Source: Thiohalorhabdus sp. Cl-TMA (lineage in GTDB: Bacteria > Pseudomonadota > Gammaproteobacteria > Thiohalorhabdales > Thiohalorhabdaceae). Taken from it: a stretch of 64,000 nt of DNA. The stretch is taken from NCBI RefSeq assembly GCF_041821045.1, contig NZ_JBGUAW010000011.1, positions 90,731-154,730 on the forward strand, written 5' to 3'. The translations under genes were made by a program, and so were the position numbers. Below the pieces are notes generated by a model. It did no database searches. It saw only the letters and a list, made by a program, of their open reading frames with translations, and had not been told where the DNA came from. Of the stretch, positions 1-7,955 are shown one piece after another. Each line of letters opens with the position of its first letter. Position 1 is the stretch's first letter.

Positions 1-233
1 ATGAAGGCCAGGAAGAGGTGGCCGGGCAGCGAGATCCATTCGCCTACCGCCAGGGCCGTGGACCTGCCGAGCCACCCCGTGTCCGGGCTCATGAGCAGGC
101 CCGCGATCACCCCCAGCACCATGGCCAGGAGCACCTGGAGCCAGAGCCTGCCGATAACCAGACGTCGGACGGGCGCGATGCGGGTCTTCAGGCTCGTTGG
201 GTACAGCGACTCCAGCGCGGTCAGTGGGCTCAT
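1..233 (-). CDS. Dicarboxylate/amino acid:cation symporter, N-terminal part (runs off window)
   Basis: Only the first 77 codons are inside the window; the gene continues beyond base 1. Read from the ATG at 233, the product has a short cytoplasmic leader, then a membrane segment of the type RLWLQVLLAMVLGVIAGLL, then the EWISLPGHLFLAF segment. This pattern is typical of TM1 and the following loop/TM2 of the DctA/GltP (DAACS) family, which imports C4-dicarboxylates or acidic amino acids with Na+ or H+. The substrate cannot be told from this piece. No strong ribosome site precedes the ATG, so the start is a best guess. Confidence 0.72.
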   Translation of the reverse strand, partial: MSPLTALESLYPTSLKTRIAPVRRLVIGRLWLQVLLAMVLGVIAGLLMSPDTGWLGRSTALAVGEWISLPGHLFLAF

Positions 234-294
234 GTGTCCAAGCCGCCGGCAATGCTTGCGGGCTCAGCCCCCGTGAGCCCGGTACACGGAAGGT

Positions 295-627
295 TCACTG
301 GGTTTCACCGGTCCATTTATAGCTATCCACAACGCCGTTCTTTCGATACTGAATCTCCAGCATCTTGAGCTGGGCATCCGACAGTCCCGGCAGGGTCCCG
401 GTACCGTAGTAGTAGGTCCATTCCTCCACCCGCGTTCCATCGGGTCGCACCACCTGTCCGGTGCTCACCGGCTCGCCGAGCCACTGGCGCACATCCGTGC
501 GCTCCGTCTCGCCCACTTCGACCCGTTCCTCGAAGGCCTGAAGGTCGAAGTCCTTACCGACGTCCACCTGGGCGCACCCGGCGGCAAGCATCGCCAGCAC
601 CACCAATACCGGCAACCGACGGATCAT
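295..627 (-). CDS. Small lipoprotein, BamE/SmpA-like
   Basis: This predicted lipoprotein has 110 residues. A signal peptide (MIRRLPVLVVLAMLAAGC) ends in a lipobox with Cys18. The mature part contains a VEVGETERTDVRQWLGEP stretch followed by a hydrophilic WTYYYGTG strand, resembling the helix-strand layout of the BamE/SmpA-OmlA fold, in which a conserved G-x-T-xx-D/E-V-xx-x-L-G-x-P signature starts the domain. The ATG at 627 was preferred over longer readings because GAGGGGACC lies just upstream and the signal peptide begins there. It may be an envelope-assembly or stress lipoprotein. It stands alone, with its back to the mxa promoter. Confidence 0.68.
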   Translation of the reverse strand: MIRRLPVLVVLAMLAAGCAQVDVGKDFDLQAFEERVEVGETERTDVRQWLGEPVSTGQVVRPDGTRVEEWTYYYGTGTLPGLSDAQLKMLEIQYRKNGVVDSYKWTGETQ

Positions 628-884
628 TGCTGGTCCCCTCGCTTGATCGTGGAAAAGGCCGCTGTCCTGGACTTGCCAAGCCTCGGCACTGTAGCAGAAC
701 CCGGGCCGCCGCCGGAAACCCGGAGCCCGCCGCTTTCGGACGGCTGTCTCCATCCGTTTGCCGGCGGGAATGCCGCCCTTCCGGAACGTGCCTCCCAGAT
801 GCCCGGCCCCGGGCCGCTCCATGCGGCCGAATACCGGTTCGCCGCCGCAATCGACCTCCGCGGTGCGGAAAATTATCCAGCTCT

Positions 885-898
885 GGCTATATATAGCC
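885..898. promoter_or_regulatory. Perfect palindrome, possible activator site for mxaF
   Basis: GGCTATATATAGCC is an uninterrupted 14-bp palindrome. It sits about 111 bp upstream of the start site predicted from the sigma-54-like element at 976-992, the distance at which enhancer-binding proteins usually bind. Its role as an operator is inference. Confidence 0.4.
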
Positions 899-975
899 GG
901 ACAACTATGCCCATAACCCCTCCCTGAGCAAACGAAAAATAAGCTAATGCGTTGCAGAACAGGAGCTTTTGTAAT

Positions 976-992
976 TTGGCCCGCTACTTGCT
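976..992 (+). promoter_or_regulatory. Sigma-54 (-24/-12) promoter of the mxa operon
   Basis: TTGGCCCGCTACTTGCT matches the RpoN consensus YTGGCACGNNNNTTGCW with one mismatch (C for A in GGCAC). GG (978-979) and GC (990-991) are exactly 10 bases apart. The predicted start is near 1003, giving an mxaF leader of about 225 nt. No comparably good sigma-70 pair was seen between it and mxaF. Confidence 0.6.
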
Positions 993-1079
993 TAGTCCAG
1001 TAACAGGTTTTCTACCTCCGACTGCACTCGGACAACGGATTCGGGACTCGATTCTCCTGAAGAGCGAGCGGGAGAAGCC

Positions 1080-1112
1080 ATGCCTTATATGGCCCCAATT
1101 AGAAGGCCCTGA
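1080..1112 (+). promoter_or_regulatory. Short upstream reading frame in the mxaF leader
   Basis: A 10-codon frame ([10 protein letters not shown]) starts with ATG after a good GGGAGAA ribosome site and ends at TGA 116 bases before mxaF. It could be a leader peptide that couples translation to mxa expression, or chance. It is too short to judge by composition. Confidence 0.3.
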
Positions 1113-1227
1113 AGGAGTGTGGGATTCAGGACTTCAATGGAATCGCCGTTCCGTATGGAGAAGCAGCAGTGCCGAAGAGCCGGAGGCGGAAGACGTGCAA
1201 ACAAAATCCATGCAAGGAGGAAATGTC

Positions 1228-3111
1228 ATGGGACGTCTGACACACCGTTCGGTGTACAAGGGCTCAATGGCCCTGCTAGCCGTCTCTCTTTCCGCCTACG
1301 CGGGCACGGCCACGGCCAATGAAAAGCTGCAGGAGCTCGCGAAAAGCGAAAAGAACTGGGTGATGCAGTGCAAGAGCTACGACTGCCAGCACTTCAGTGA
1401 ATCCACCCAGATCAACGCCTCCAACGTGGAGAACCTGGAGCCGGCATGGTCCTTCTCCACGGGCGTCCTCTCGGGCCACGAAGGCGCTCCCCTGGTGGTT
1501 AACGGCATGATGTACATCCACTCGCCGTACCCCAACAAGGTCTTCGCCGTCGATCTGGACAATCCCAACAAGATCGTCTGGCAATACGAGCCCAAGCAGG
1601 ATCCGGCGGCGCGCTCGGTGGCCTGCTGCGACGTGGTCAACCGGGGGCTGGCCTATTATCCCGGGGAAGGAGACACCCCGCCGCTGATCATCGAGAGCAC
1701 CCTGGACGGGCACCTGCTGGCGCTGAACGCCAACAACGGGGAGATGTACTGGAAGCTGGAGGTCATGGACCCGAGCGTGGGCCAGACCCTGACCCAGTCG
1801 CCCTACGTGGTGAAGGACAAGGTGATCATCGGCTCGTCCGGAGCGGAGCTGGGCGTGCGGGGCGTGGTGACCGCCTACGATATTAAAACCGGCGAGCAGG
1901 ATTGGCGCGCCTACGCCACCGGCCCTGACAAGGACCTGCTGCTCGCCGATGACTTCAACAGCGCGAACCCACAATACGGTCAAGAGGGCCTCGGACTCAA
2001 GACCTGGGAAGGCAACCAGTGGAAAGTGGGCGGCGGCACCAACTGGGGCTGGTACGCCTACGATCCGGAAGAGGAGCTGGTCTACTACGGCGCCGGCAAC
2101 GCTGCTCCCTGGAACGAGACCATGCGCCCCGGCGACAACAAGTGGACCAACACCATCTTCGCCCGGGATGTGGATTCGGGTAAGGCCGAGTTCGCCTACC
2201 AGAAGACGCCCCACGACGAGTGGGACTACGCCGGCGTCAACGTGATGATGCTCTCCGAGCAGAAGGTCGACGGCGAAACCAAGAAGCTGCTCACCCACCC
2301 CGACCGGAACGGCATCCTCTACTCCCTCGACCGCACCAACGGCGACCTCGTCGCGGCCGACAAGATGGACGACACGGTGAACTGGGTGGAGCACGTCAAC
2401 CTGGACACCGGCACCCCCGTCCGGGATCCCGAGTACGGCACCCGCATGGGCCACAAGACCAAGGGCATCTGCCCGTCGGCCATGGGCTACCACAACCAGG
2501 GCGTGGACTCCTACGACCCCGACAAAGAGCTGTTCTTCATCGGCATGAACCACCTGTGCATGGACTGGGAGCCCTACATGCTTCCCTACCGCGCGGGGCA
2601 GTTCTTCGTGGGCGCCAACGTCTGGACCTATCCCGGACCCAAGGGCAACCGCGAGGAGAGCACCGGTTCCGGCCAGATCAAGGCCTACGACGTCAAAACC
2701 GGCGAATTCAAGTGGTCCAAGATGGAGCGCTTCGCCGTCTGGGGCGGCACCACCGCCACCGCCGGCAATCTGGTCTTCTACGGCACCCTCGACGGCTTCA
2801 TCAAGGCCCGCGACTCCCGTACCGGTGAGCTGCTGTGGAAGTACAAGCTGCCCTCCGGCGTGATCGGCCATCCCATCACCTACAAGCACGACGGCACCCA
2901 GTACGTGGGCATCAATTACGGTGTCGGCGGCTGGCCGGGTGTGGGTCTGGTCTTCGACCTGGAGGATCCCTCCGCCGGACTCGGCGCTGTGAACGCCTTC
3001 AAGAAGCTCCAGGAGCACACCCAGATGGGTGGCGGCTTCATGGCCTTCTCGCTGGAAGGGGATACCCCGTTCGACAACGTCGACGTGGGTGAGTACCAGG
3101 CCAGCAACTGA
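1228..3111 (+). CDS. mxaF: Methanol dehydrogenase large subunit, Ca-dependent (MxaF)
   Basis: This is the periplasmic PQQ enzyme that oxidises methanol to formaldehyde and passes electrons to cytochrome cL. It has 627 residues, as is usual. The ATG at 1228 follows AGGAGG and opens a 30-residue signal peptide ending ATA before mature NEKLQE. With that cleavage, key residues fall on the known mature numbers: vicinal Cys103-Cys104, Glu177 and Asn261 (metal ligands) and catalytic Asp303 in DEWDYAG. The residue two after this Asp is Ala, not the extra Asp of XoxF, so calcium rather than a lanthanide is expected. Tryptophan-docking propeller repeats run through the length. It is the first gene of the mxa operon, downstream of a sigma-54-like promoter. 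Confidence 0.98.
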   Translation: MGRLTHRSVYKGSMALLAVSLSAYAGTATANEKLQELAKSEKNWVMQCKSYDCQHFSESTQINASNVENLEPAWSFSTGVLSGHEGAPLVVNGMMYIHSPYPNKVFAVDLDNPNKIVWQYEPKQDPAARSVACCDVVNRGLAYYPGEGDTPPLIIESTLDGHLLALNANNGEMYWKLEVMDPSVGQTLTQSPYVVKDKVIIGSSGAELGVRGVVTAYDIKTGEQDWRAYATGPDKDLLLADDFNSANPQYGQEGLGLKTWEGNQWKVGGGTNWGWYAYDPEEELVYYGAGNAAPWNETMRPGDNKWTNTIFARDVDSGKAEFAYQKTPHDEWDYAGVNVMMLSEQKVDGETKKLLTHPDRNGILYSLDRTNGDLVAADKMDDTVNWVEHVNLDTGTPVRDPEYGTRMGHKTKGICPSAMGYHNQGVDSYDPDKELFFIGMNHLCMDWEPYMLPYRAGQFFVGANVWTYPGPKGNREESTGSGQIKAYDVKTGEFKWSKMERFAVWGGTTATAGNLVFYGTLDGFIKARDSRTGELLWKYKLPSGVIGHPITYKHDGTQYVGINYGVGGWPGVGLVFDLEDPSAGLGAVNAFKKLQEHTQMGGGFMAFSLEGDTPFDNVDVGEYQASN

Positions 3112-3123
3112 GCCGCTGCATGC

Positions 3124-3163
3124 AAGAGGCCACGGGCGCGTGCCTCCGCGCGCGCCCGCTCTT
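3124..3163 (+). terminator. Intergenic hairpin between mxaF and mxaJ
   Basis: GGGCGCG (3134-3140) pairs with CGCGCCC (3151-3157), extended by an outer AAGAG/CTCTT pairing. There is no T-run, so it more likely protects the abundant mxaF message or attenuates transcription than ends it. Confidence 0.45.
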
Positions 3164-3196
3164 GTACCCAATTGTGCGCTTTCGGAGCTGTATCAC

Positions 3197-4060
3197 ATGA
3201 AGCATGCATTCAAATCGCTAGGTTTGGCCGCGGCGCTTCTTTGGCCGGCATTCGGCCAAGCCGCCGGCGACATGGGCAAGGAAACCCTGCGCGTATGCGC
3301 GGCCAAGGACGAGCTGCCCTATTCCAGCGCCGAGAAAAACGGCTTCGAGAACGAGATCGCCGAGATTGTCGCCGATGCCATGAACCGGGAGCTCAAGTTC
3401 GTCTGGGCGGACCGGCCGGGCATCTACCTGGTGCCCGAATTCCTCCGGAAGGACAAGTGCGACGTGGTGATGGGCCTGGACTCGGATGACCCACGAGTGG
3501 CGACCACGCAGCCCTATTACCGCTCCAGCTATGTCTTCGTCTACCCCGCAGACGCCGGGGTGGAGGTGAAGGACTGGGAGAGCGGTGATCTGGCGGACAT
3601 GACGCGCTTCGCCGTAACGCCCTACAGCCCGGTGGAGGCCAAGCTGCGCGAAATGGGCAAGTGGCGGAACAACCTCAACTATATGTTCTCGCTCATCGGC
3701 TACGCGTCGCGCCGTAACGAGTACGTCCGCTACGACCCGCAACGGATGATCTCGGAGGTCGCCAGCGGCAAGGCCGATATCGCCATCGTCTGGGGCCCGA
3801 AGGCCGCGCGTTACGTAAAGCAGGCCTCCCGCGAGCTGACCATGAATGTGGTCCCCGACACCCGGACCTCGGACGGTCCGGTGGTCTTCCATTACGCCCA
3901 GTCCATGGGTACCCGCAAGGAAGACAAGGCGCTGCGTGACGCGCTGAACCAGGCCATAGAGGCCCGGTACGACAAGATCCGTTCGGTTCTGAAGGACGAA
4001 GGCTTTCCCCTACTCGGAGTCGCCGGGTCGGCGACCGCGAAAAACCATACCGGAGATTGA
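3197..4060 (+). CDS. mxaJ: Methanol oxidation periplasmic protein MxaJ
   Basis: This 287-residue protein has a Sec signal peptide ending GQAAG, followed by a type-3 periplasmic solute-binding fold (ETLRVCAAKDELPYSS at the start, DVVMGLDSDDPRV and ADIAIVWGP further on). MxaJ proteins are needed for methanol dehydrogenase maturation and co-purify with MxaFI in some methylotrophs; the exact job is still debated. It lies 85 bp after mxaF with a GGAG site before the ATG, and 6 bp before mxaG. Its place between mxaF and mxaG is the canonical order, which supports the name as much as the sequence does. Confidence 0.93.
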   Translation: MKHAFKSLGLAAALLWPAFGQAAGDMGKETLRVCAAKDELPYSSAEKNGFENEIAEIVADAMNRELKFVWADRPGIYLVPEFLRKDKCDVVMGLDSDDPRVATTQPYYRSSYVFVYPADAGVEVKDWESGDLADMTRFAVTPYSPVEAKLREMGKWRNNLNYMFSLIGYASRRNEYVRYDPQRMISEVASGKADIAIVWGPKAARYVKQASRELTMNVVPDTRTSDGPVVFHYAQSMGTRKEDKALRDALNQAIEARYDKIRSVLKDEGFPLLGVAGSATAKNHTGD

Positions 4061-4066
4061 TCCTAA

Positions 4067-4600
4067 ATGAGGCAAAGCAAACGGACCCGCCTGCTGTCGG
4101 GCGTGTTTTTGGCCAGCGTCTCCCTGGCCCTCCTCTCGAGCCCCGTGCTCGCGAAGGAGATATTCCGCAACACCGTCACCGGACAACCACTCGATCTTTC
4201 CAAGGCGGAAGTGGGCAAGAACCCGGAAGCGGTGAAGAAGTTCGAGCAAACCGGGCATAACCCTTTGAACGGCAATGAGCAGGCCATCGAAAAGGGGGAG
4301 CGGAACTTCCTGACCGCCTGCTCGGGGTGCCACGGCCACCATGCCAAGGGGAAGATCGGCCCGTCGCTGGTTGACGATTACTGGACCTATACCACGAACG
4401 CCACCGACGCCGGCCTTTTCGCCACGATCTTCGGCGGTGCGCGTGCTCAGATGGGCCCGCACTACTCGACGCTCACCCGGACGGAGATGCTTCAGACCAT
4501 GGCCTACATCCGGAGCATCTACGAGGGCAAGGCCTCCGAGGCCGAATGGCTCACATCGAAAGAGCGCGAGGCACTGCGTGAAAAACGCGGGAACCAGTGA
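4067..4600 (+). CDS. mxaG: Cytochrome c-L, electron acceptor of methanol dehydrogenase
   Basis: This is a periplasmic monohaem cytochrome of 177 residues with a signal peptide ending SPVLA. One haem site, CSGCH (Cys85, Cys88, His89), is followed by GKIGPSLVDDYWTY and an FGGARAQMGP segment that carries the usual sixth-ligand region of cytochrome cL. It accepts electrons directly from MxaFI and hands them to a small c-type cytochrome and the oxidase. It is 6 bp downstream of mxaJ in the same operon. Confidence 0.95.
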   Translation: MRQSKRTRLLSGVFLASVSLALLSSPVLAKEIFRNTVTGQPLDLSKAEVGKNPEAVKKFEQTGHNPLNGNEQAIEKGERNFLTACSGCHGHHAKGKIGPSLVDDYWTYTTNATDAGLFATIFGGARAQMGPHYSTLTRTEMLQTMAYIRSIYEGKASEAEWLTSKEREALREKRGNQ

Positions 4601-4752
4601 GTCCGGAACGGGAGCTCCGCCGCCCCGCTTCGCGGGACACGGGTGGCCGCTCTGCACACCCCGCCCGGCGGGAAACAGGAGGATCCGAAGCCATGATCCG
4701 CAGGATCGCGGGAGTTACCACCAAGCAGGAACGCACCACAGGAGGTAGGACC

Positions 4753-5049
4753 ATGAAGAGCAAGACCACCATTCTCGGCGCTTCATTCATCACTCTGGCC
4801 GGCCTGCTGACCGTCGGCCCGGCAATGGCTTATGACGGCACCAACTGCGAGGCCCCGGGCCAGTGCTGGGAGCCCAAGCCCGGCTTCCCGGAGAAGGTCG
4901 AGGGCACCAAATACGACCCGAAGCACAAGGAAAGCGAGCTCAACAAGCAGCAGGAGTCGATCCAGGCCATGGAGAAGCGCAACGCCATGCGCGTCGAGCA
5001 CTTCAAGGAAACCGGCAACTGGGTCTACGACGTCGAGAAGCTGAAATAA
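4753..5049 (+). CDS. mxaI: Methanol dehydrogenase small subunit (MxaI)
   Basis: This 98-residue precursor has a signal peptide ending AMA. The mature part starts YDGTNCEAPGQCWEPKPGFP, the MxaI hallmark with two cysteines, and ends in a long lysine/glutamate-rich helix (KHKESELNKQQESIQ) that wraps the large subunit. It forms the alpha2-beta2 enzyme with MxaF and is absent from XoxF systems, which confirms a classical MxaFI enzyme. AGGAGGT sits 6 bases before the ATG. The 152 bp before it hold no gene. Confidence 0.96.
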   Translation: MKSKTTILGASFITLAGLLTVGPAMAYDGTNCEAPGQCWEPKPGFPEKVEGTKYDPKHKESELNKQQESIQAMEKRNAMRVEHFKETGNWVYDVEKLK

Positions 5050-5100
5050 CGCAGCACGGAACCCCGAAGGACAGCCATCCCCAGCGATGGTGAGCGACCC

Positions 5101-5123
5101 GGCCCCCGCCGCCGGCGGGGGCC
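5101..5123 (+). terminator. Strong GC hairpin after mxaI
   Basis: GGCCCCCGCC (5101-5110) and GGCGGGGGCC (5114-5123) are perfect 10-bp arms with a 3-base loop, followed by a weakly T-rich GCTTATTT. It probably acts as a partial terminator or 3' stabiliser, separating the abundant FJGI message from the maturation genes. Confidence 0.65.
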
Positions 5124-5170
5124 GCTTATTTCCAACGGGCCGGCCCGCCGGCCGCAAACCGGGAACGCTT

Positions 5171-6190
5171 ATGCATGAGGAGAACGTCCTCGCCGACTGG
5201 CACGCCCGGGCCACCGCGCTTGAGGAGCAGGTCAATGCGGTGATGGTGGATCAGTCGCACGCGGTCCATCTCATGCTGGTGGCAATCTTCGCGCGGGGCC
5301 ACGCCCTGCTCGAGGGCGATGTCGGCGTCGGCAAGACCACGCTGCTGCGCGCCCTGGCCCGTGGCCTGGGGGGCGGGTATGAACGTCTCGAGGGAACGGT
5401 CGACCTGATGCCCTCGGACATGGTCTACCACACCTACGTCAACGAATCCGGACAGCCCTGCGTGGAGCCGGGTCCGCTGCTGCGCCACGGCCAAGGCCTG
5501 GCGACCTTCTTTTTCAACGAGATCAACCGTGCGCGGCCACAGATGCATTCGCTTCTGCTGCGGCTCATGGCCGAGCGCTCCATGGCCGCCTTCAACCGCG
5601 AGTATCACTTCCCGCACCTGCTGGTCTTCGCCGACCGCAACCGGGTGGAGCGGGAAGAGACCTTCGAGCTGCCCGCGGCGGCCCGCGATCGCTTCTTCAT
5701 GGAGATCAACGTGACCATGCCGGAAGCGCGCGAGGCCCGGCGCGCCCTGATGGCGGATCCCCGCTTCCATGACACGGACCGCCTGATCGAGGAAGTCGAG
5801 CCCGGCATCGTCGACTACACCGCCCTCAACGACCTCGCCACCACCCTGCAGCACCGGATCACGGTCAGCGAGGCCCTGCAGGACTATGCCCTCGACCTGT
5901 GGGAAGCGGTCCGCGCTCCCGCCTACCACGGCATCCACCTCGACGACGTGGACACGGAGACCCTTGTCGCCGGCGGGGGCAGCCCCCGCGGCATGAGCAT
6001 GATGATCCGCGCCGCCCGCGTGCATGCCTGGCTGGCGGACCGGGCGATGGTGGTGCCGGAGGATATCCGCGCCGTATTCCTCGAAACCGCGGGCCATCGC
6101 ATCTTCTTCAACCCGGTCTACGAGCTGCGGCGCGACGAGATCATCGGTCGCCTCATCGGCGCCGCACTGGAACGGGTGGCTGCGCCTTGA
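5171..6190 (+). CDS. mxaR: MoxR-type AAA+ ATPase of methanol oxidation (MxaR)
   Basis: This is a cytoplasmic MoxR-family AAA+ ATPase of 339 residues. Walker A is GDVGVGKTT (about residues 49-57), the Walker B-like segment is FFFNEINRARP, and the sensor and lid regions follow. MoxR proteins work with von Willebrand factor A proteins as chaperones, here to mature or activate methanol dehydrogenase; mxaR is the name-giving gene of the family. The ATG at 5171 was chosen over an in-frame start 84 bases upstream because the longer version begins inside the intergenic hairpin and adds only low-complexity residues. It overlaps mxaS by 4 bp. Confidence 0.93.
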   Translation: MHEENVLADWHARATALEEQVNAVMVDQSHAVHLMLVAIFARGHALLEGDVGVGKTTLLRALARGLGGGYERLEGTVDLMPSDMVYHTYVNESGQPCVEPGPLLRHGQGLATFFFNEINRARPQMHSLLLRLMAERSMAAFNREYHFPHLLVFADRNRVEREETFELPAAARDRFFMEINVTMPEAREARRALMADPRFHDTDRLIEEVEPGIVDYTALNDLATTLQHRITVSEALQDYALDLWEAVRAPAYHGIHLDDVDTETLVAGGGSPRGMSMMIRAARVHAWLADRAMVVPEDIRAVFLETAGHRIFFNPVYELRRDEIIGRLIGAALERVAAP

Positions 6191-7047
6191 CGGCCGCCAC
6201 GGTCCACAACGAGGCAAGCGAATTCGTCTACCGCTTGCGCTGGCGGCCATGGGGACTGCGTCCCGGTGGCCACGTGGGCCAGCGGGCCGGCATGGGCCAT
6301 CTCTTCCTCGGCTACGCGTCGCTGCTGGACCATCCCGACCCGCGGCGCCTGGACCTGCGGGCCAGCCTACGGGACCCGTTCGGTACGCTATTCACGCGTA
6401 CCTTCCGGCAACGGTCCGCCATCACCGTGATGGTCGTGGCCGATCTATCCTCCTCCATGCGCTTCGGGGACAAGGCGACGTTCCTGCGCGGATTCGTGGA
6501 CGCCACGGCCCGCTCGGCGGCCGCCTGTGGCGACGCGTTCGGATTCCTGGGAACGGGGGACCGCCTGGAAGACGCCCTCCACCTCCCGCCGAGCTTCCGC
6601 CGTGGCGCCGCCCAGCGGCTCAAGGGTCTGCTGGACAACGGCCCGCCGCTCGGAGAGACGGCCCAATCCCTGGAGGCTGCGGGGGCGCGCCTGCCCCGCC
6701 ATCGCTCCCTGGTGCTCCTGGTATCCGATTTCCACTGGCCCGAAGACCGCCTCGAGCGCGTGCTCCAGGGGCTGTCGCGGCACGACGTGGTGCCGGTGGT
6801 GGTCTGGCACACCCGCGAATACACCGAGCTGCCCCGCTACGGACTGGTGGGCCTACAGGACCCGGAGAGCGGCCACCGCCGCATGCTGTTCATGCGGCCA
6901 GGGCTGGCGGAGCGGCTACGAGCCTCCTATCAGCGGCGGCGGCAGATACTGACGCGCGTCTTCACGCGCTTCGGCCGCAGGCCGTTCTTCAGCGGCGAAC
7001 GCTTCGATCCCGATGCGCTTACCGACTACTTCCTGGGGACACCATGA
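6187..7047 (+). CDS. mxaS: MxaS, DUF58/VWA-like methanol dehydrogenase maturation protein
   Basis: This 286-residue protein has no signal peptide. It contains a metal-ion-dependent adhesion-like motif, ADLSSSM, in the DUF58 context, followed by a second strand LVLLVSDFHWP. MxaS is a cytosolic partner of MxaR in calcium insertion or assembly of methanol dehydrogenase. The best start is the TTG at 6187, giving a 4-bp TTGA overlap with mxaR; no ATG gives a full-length protein. Translation is probably coupled to mxaR. Confidence 0.88.
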   Translation: MTAATVHNEASEFVYRLRWRPWGLRPGGHVGQRAGMGHLFLGYASLLDHPDPRRLDLRASLRDPFGTLFTRTFRQRSAITVMVVADLSSSMRFGDKATFLRGFVDATARSAAACGDAFGFLGTGDRLEDALHLPPSFRRGAAQRLKGLLDNGPPLGETAQSLEAAGARLPRHRSLVLLVSDFHWPEDRLERVLQGLSRHDVVPVVVWHTREYTELPRYGLVGLQDPESGHRRMLFMRPGLAERLRASYQRRRQILTRVFTRFGRRPFFSGERFDPDALTDYFLGTP

Positions 7048-7955
7048 AGGCCCGGGGGCGAATTTGGGCAATACCGCTGCTGGTCCTGGCCTCTGCATGG
7101 GCGCTGCCGGCCAACGCCGCCGGGATCGACCTCTCCGTTACCGAGCCGCGGTCCTACGGCCACGTGGCCGGCGACCGCATCGAGCGCCGGCTGCGTCTGC
7201 GGCTGCCTCCCGGATACCGCCTCGAGCGGACGTCCCTGCCCGCCACGGGCAAGGTCAACTACTGGCTGGAGCTCGCGGACATGGCGGTGGACGGCGGCGA
7301 CCGGGGCGGTACGGCCCGGGTCACCCTCGGCTATCAGCTCTTCTACGCACCCCTTCAGGTGGTTCCCCGGCGCTTGCCCGCCTTCCGGATATCGGCGAGC
7401 AACGATGCCGGCGAGCGGCTGGAGGCGCGGGTACCGAGCTTCGATTTCACCATGTCGCCGCTCATAGCCCTCCGTCCCGAGGCGGAGTTCGGCGACCCGG
7501 AGAACGGGATCATGGCGGCGGACGAGCAGCCGGATCGGTTGCCGGTGGCAGAGCCGCGCCGGGGCGCGCTGACCGCTTTCGGCGTCTTCTCCCTGGCGCT
7601 CCTGCTCTGGGCCTGGGCGGCCGACCGCCTGCCGGGGCGCCGGCGCGGGCCCTTCGGGCGAGCGGTCCGATCGCTGCGCCGACTTCGCGAATCGGACCGC
7701 GGGGCCACGGAGGCGGCCATGCGCACGCTCCACCGAGCCTTCGACGAAACGGCGGGGCATGCCGTATTCGCGGAGGACGTGGACGCATTCGTAACCACCC
7801 ACCCGGCCTTCTCGGACCTGCATGACGACATCGCCGCCTTCTTCGAATCGTCGCGGCACCTGTTCTTCGCCGCGGACGACGGGCCCCGGGGCTACGAGCT
7901 CGACGAAGTGCGGGATCTGACGAGCCGCTGCCGCGCCCGCGAGCTGCGGACATGA
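7044..7955 (+). CDS. mxaA: MxaA, membrane protein for calcium insertion
   Basis: This 303-residue protein has an N-terminal signal peptide (ending NAA), a periplasmic beta-rich domain, one membrane segment around residue 180 (LTAFGVFSLALLLWAWAA), and a cytoplasmic helical tail. MxaA is needed for calcium incorporation in methanol dehydrogenase in Methylorubrum-type methylotrophs. It overlaps mxaS by ATGA and mxaC by 4 bp. Sequence conservation in this family is low, so order in the operon carries much of the call. Confidence 0.85.
   Translation: MKARGRIWAIPLLVLASAWALPANAAGIDLSVTEPRSYGHVAGDRIERRLRLRLPPGYRLERTSLPATGKVNYWLELADMAVDGGDRGGTARVTLGYQLFYAPLQVVPRRLPAFRISASNDAGERLEARVPSFDFTMSPLIALRPEAEFGDPENGIMAADEQPDRLPVAEPRRGALTAFGVFSLALLLWAWAADRLPGRRRGPFGRAVRSLRRLRESDRGATEAAMRTLHRAFDETAGHAVFAEDVDAFVTTHPAFSDLHDDIAAFFESSRHLFFAADDGPRGYELDEVRDLTSRCRARELRT

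Noticed and set aside
2160..2260. Lanthanide-dependent XoxF instead of MxaF
   Set aside because: The residue two after catalytic Asp is Ala, and a MxaI gene is present; both indicate the calcium enzyme.
1276..3171. A 631-codon open frame opposite mxaF
   Set aside because: It is an antisense shadow produced by GC-rich third positions; composition is Val/Gly/His-rich and shows no domain.
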